NCBI GenBank assembly: GCA_903911455.1
Contig: CAIWDQ010000456.1
Span: 1-5,203 of the forward strand
DNA: 5,203 nucleotides
DNA from: an uncultured bacterium
GTDB taxonomy: Bacteria > Bacteroidota > Bacteroidia > Bacteroidales > JACABE01
Reading direction: 5' to 3'
The notes under the pieces are model-generated. The model saw only the letters and a program-made list of their open reading frames with translations. It was not told the origin of the DNA and did not search any database. A program made the translations under genes and the position numbers. Of this stretch, positions 4,947 through 5,203 are shown piece by piece. The stretch's first letter is position 1. Every line of letters begins with the position of its first letter.

Positions 4947-5203
4947 CTATCTAAGAATCGTTATTGTTCCATTTCTTTTTATCTGCTTATTGGTATCTTT
5001 TATAATCCCTGTAACCTGATATACATAAACTCCATTAGGTACAACTTTTCCTTTAAATGTACCATCCCAACCTTTATTTTTATCTTCGCTATAGAATATC
5101 TGCTCTCCCCAACGATTATAAATATAAAGATGAAACTCAGAAAACTCTGCTAATGTTTCTATTTTAAACACATCATTCAAACCATCTCCATTAGGAGTAA
5201 ATG
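4947..5203 (-). CDS. C-terminal end of a secreted protein with a T9SS type B (CHU_C, gliding motility-associated) sorting domain
   Basis: The leftward frame is open from the right edge to a TAG at 4947. About 85 codons are visible and the start lies outside the window. It begins FTPNGDGLNDVF, followed by LYIYNRWGEQIFYS, WDGTFKGK and VPNGVYVYQV, and ends NGTITILR. This is essentially the whole gliding motility-associated C-terminal domain (CHU_C, TIGR04131-type), which directs proteins through the type IX secretion system to the cell surface or medium. Such domains cap large, often adhesive or repeat-rich proteins, so most of this protein is missing. The TTG at 5180 is the Leu in GDGLNDVF, an internal residue and not a start. 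A strong hairpin terminator follows the stop. The cargo's function cannot be told from this fragment. Confidence 0.92.
   Translation of the reverse strand, partial: FTPNGDGLNDVFKIETLAEFSEFHLYIYNRWGEQIFYSEDKNKGWDGTFKGKVVPNGVYVYQVTGIIKDTNKQIKRNGTITILR

Noticed and set aside
5178..5180. TTG as the start of a 77-residue gene
   Set aside because: The codon encodes the Leu of the conserved GDGLNDVF motif, and the frame remains open upstream to the window edge, so it is an internal residue.

Overview
The window is strongly A+T-rich and looks like a chromosomal segment from a member of the Bacteroidota. Four observations support this. The gene entering from the right edge ends in a gliding-motility/type IX secretion (CHU_C, type B) C-terminal sorting domain. 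Promoter-like boxes match the Bacteroidota TAnnTTTG consensus. Start codons lack clear Shine-Dalgarno sequences and are preceded by A/T-rich leaders. The first complete gene belongs to a family that I recall only from Bacteroidota.

Layout, left to right. (1) Positions 1-719, plus strand: the 3' end of one gene, then a complete 190-residue gene whose C-terminal part is visibly homologous to it. This is a tandem paralogous pair of unknown function. (2) Positions 789-3395, plus strand: two pyridoxal-phosphate (PLP) enzymes in tandem, 33 bases apart. The first is a class V aminotransferase-fold protein resembling SufS/Csd cysteine desulfurases. The second is a cysteine-synthase/CysM-like beta-replacement enzyme with an extra cysteine-rich C-terminal tail. 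Each has its own TAnnTTTG-type promoter candidate. (3) Positions 3416-4651, minus strand and convergent with the PLP pair across a 20-base gap: a 12-helix major facilitator transporter. (4) Positions 4652-4946: a 295-base spacer holding a promoter candidate for the transporter, a palindrome near its start codon, a short heptamer repeat, and a hairpin terminator for the gene on its right. (5) Positions 4947-5203, minus strand: the C-terminal end of a large secreted or surface protein with the T9SS sorting domain, cut by the window edge.

The most interesting part is the PLP pair. One enzyme type normally builds cysteine or a related beta-substituted alanine. The other normally pulls sulfur off cysteine (or selenium off selenocysteine). 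Both carry unusual cysteines: a Cys-Ala-Cys at the desulfurase-like active-site loop, and five cysteines in the tail of the synthase-like partner. A sulfur-handling or sulfur-relay role is a reasonable inference, but the sequence does not prove it. I see no mobile element, CRISPR array, rRNA or tRNA. Nothing else in the window amounts to a clearly new system.
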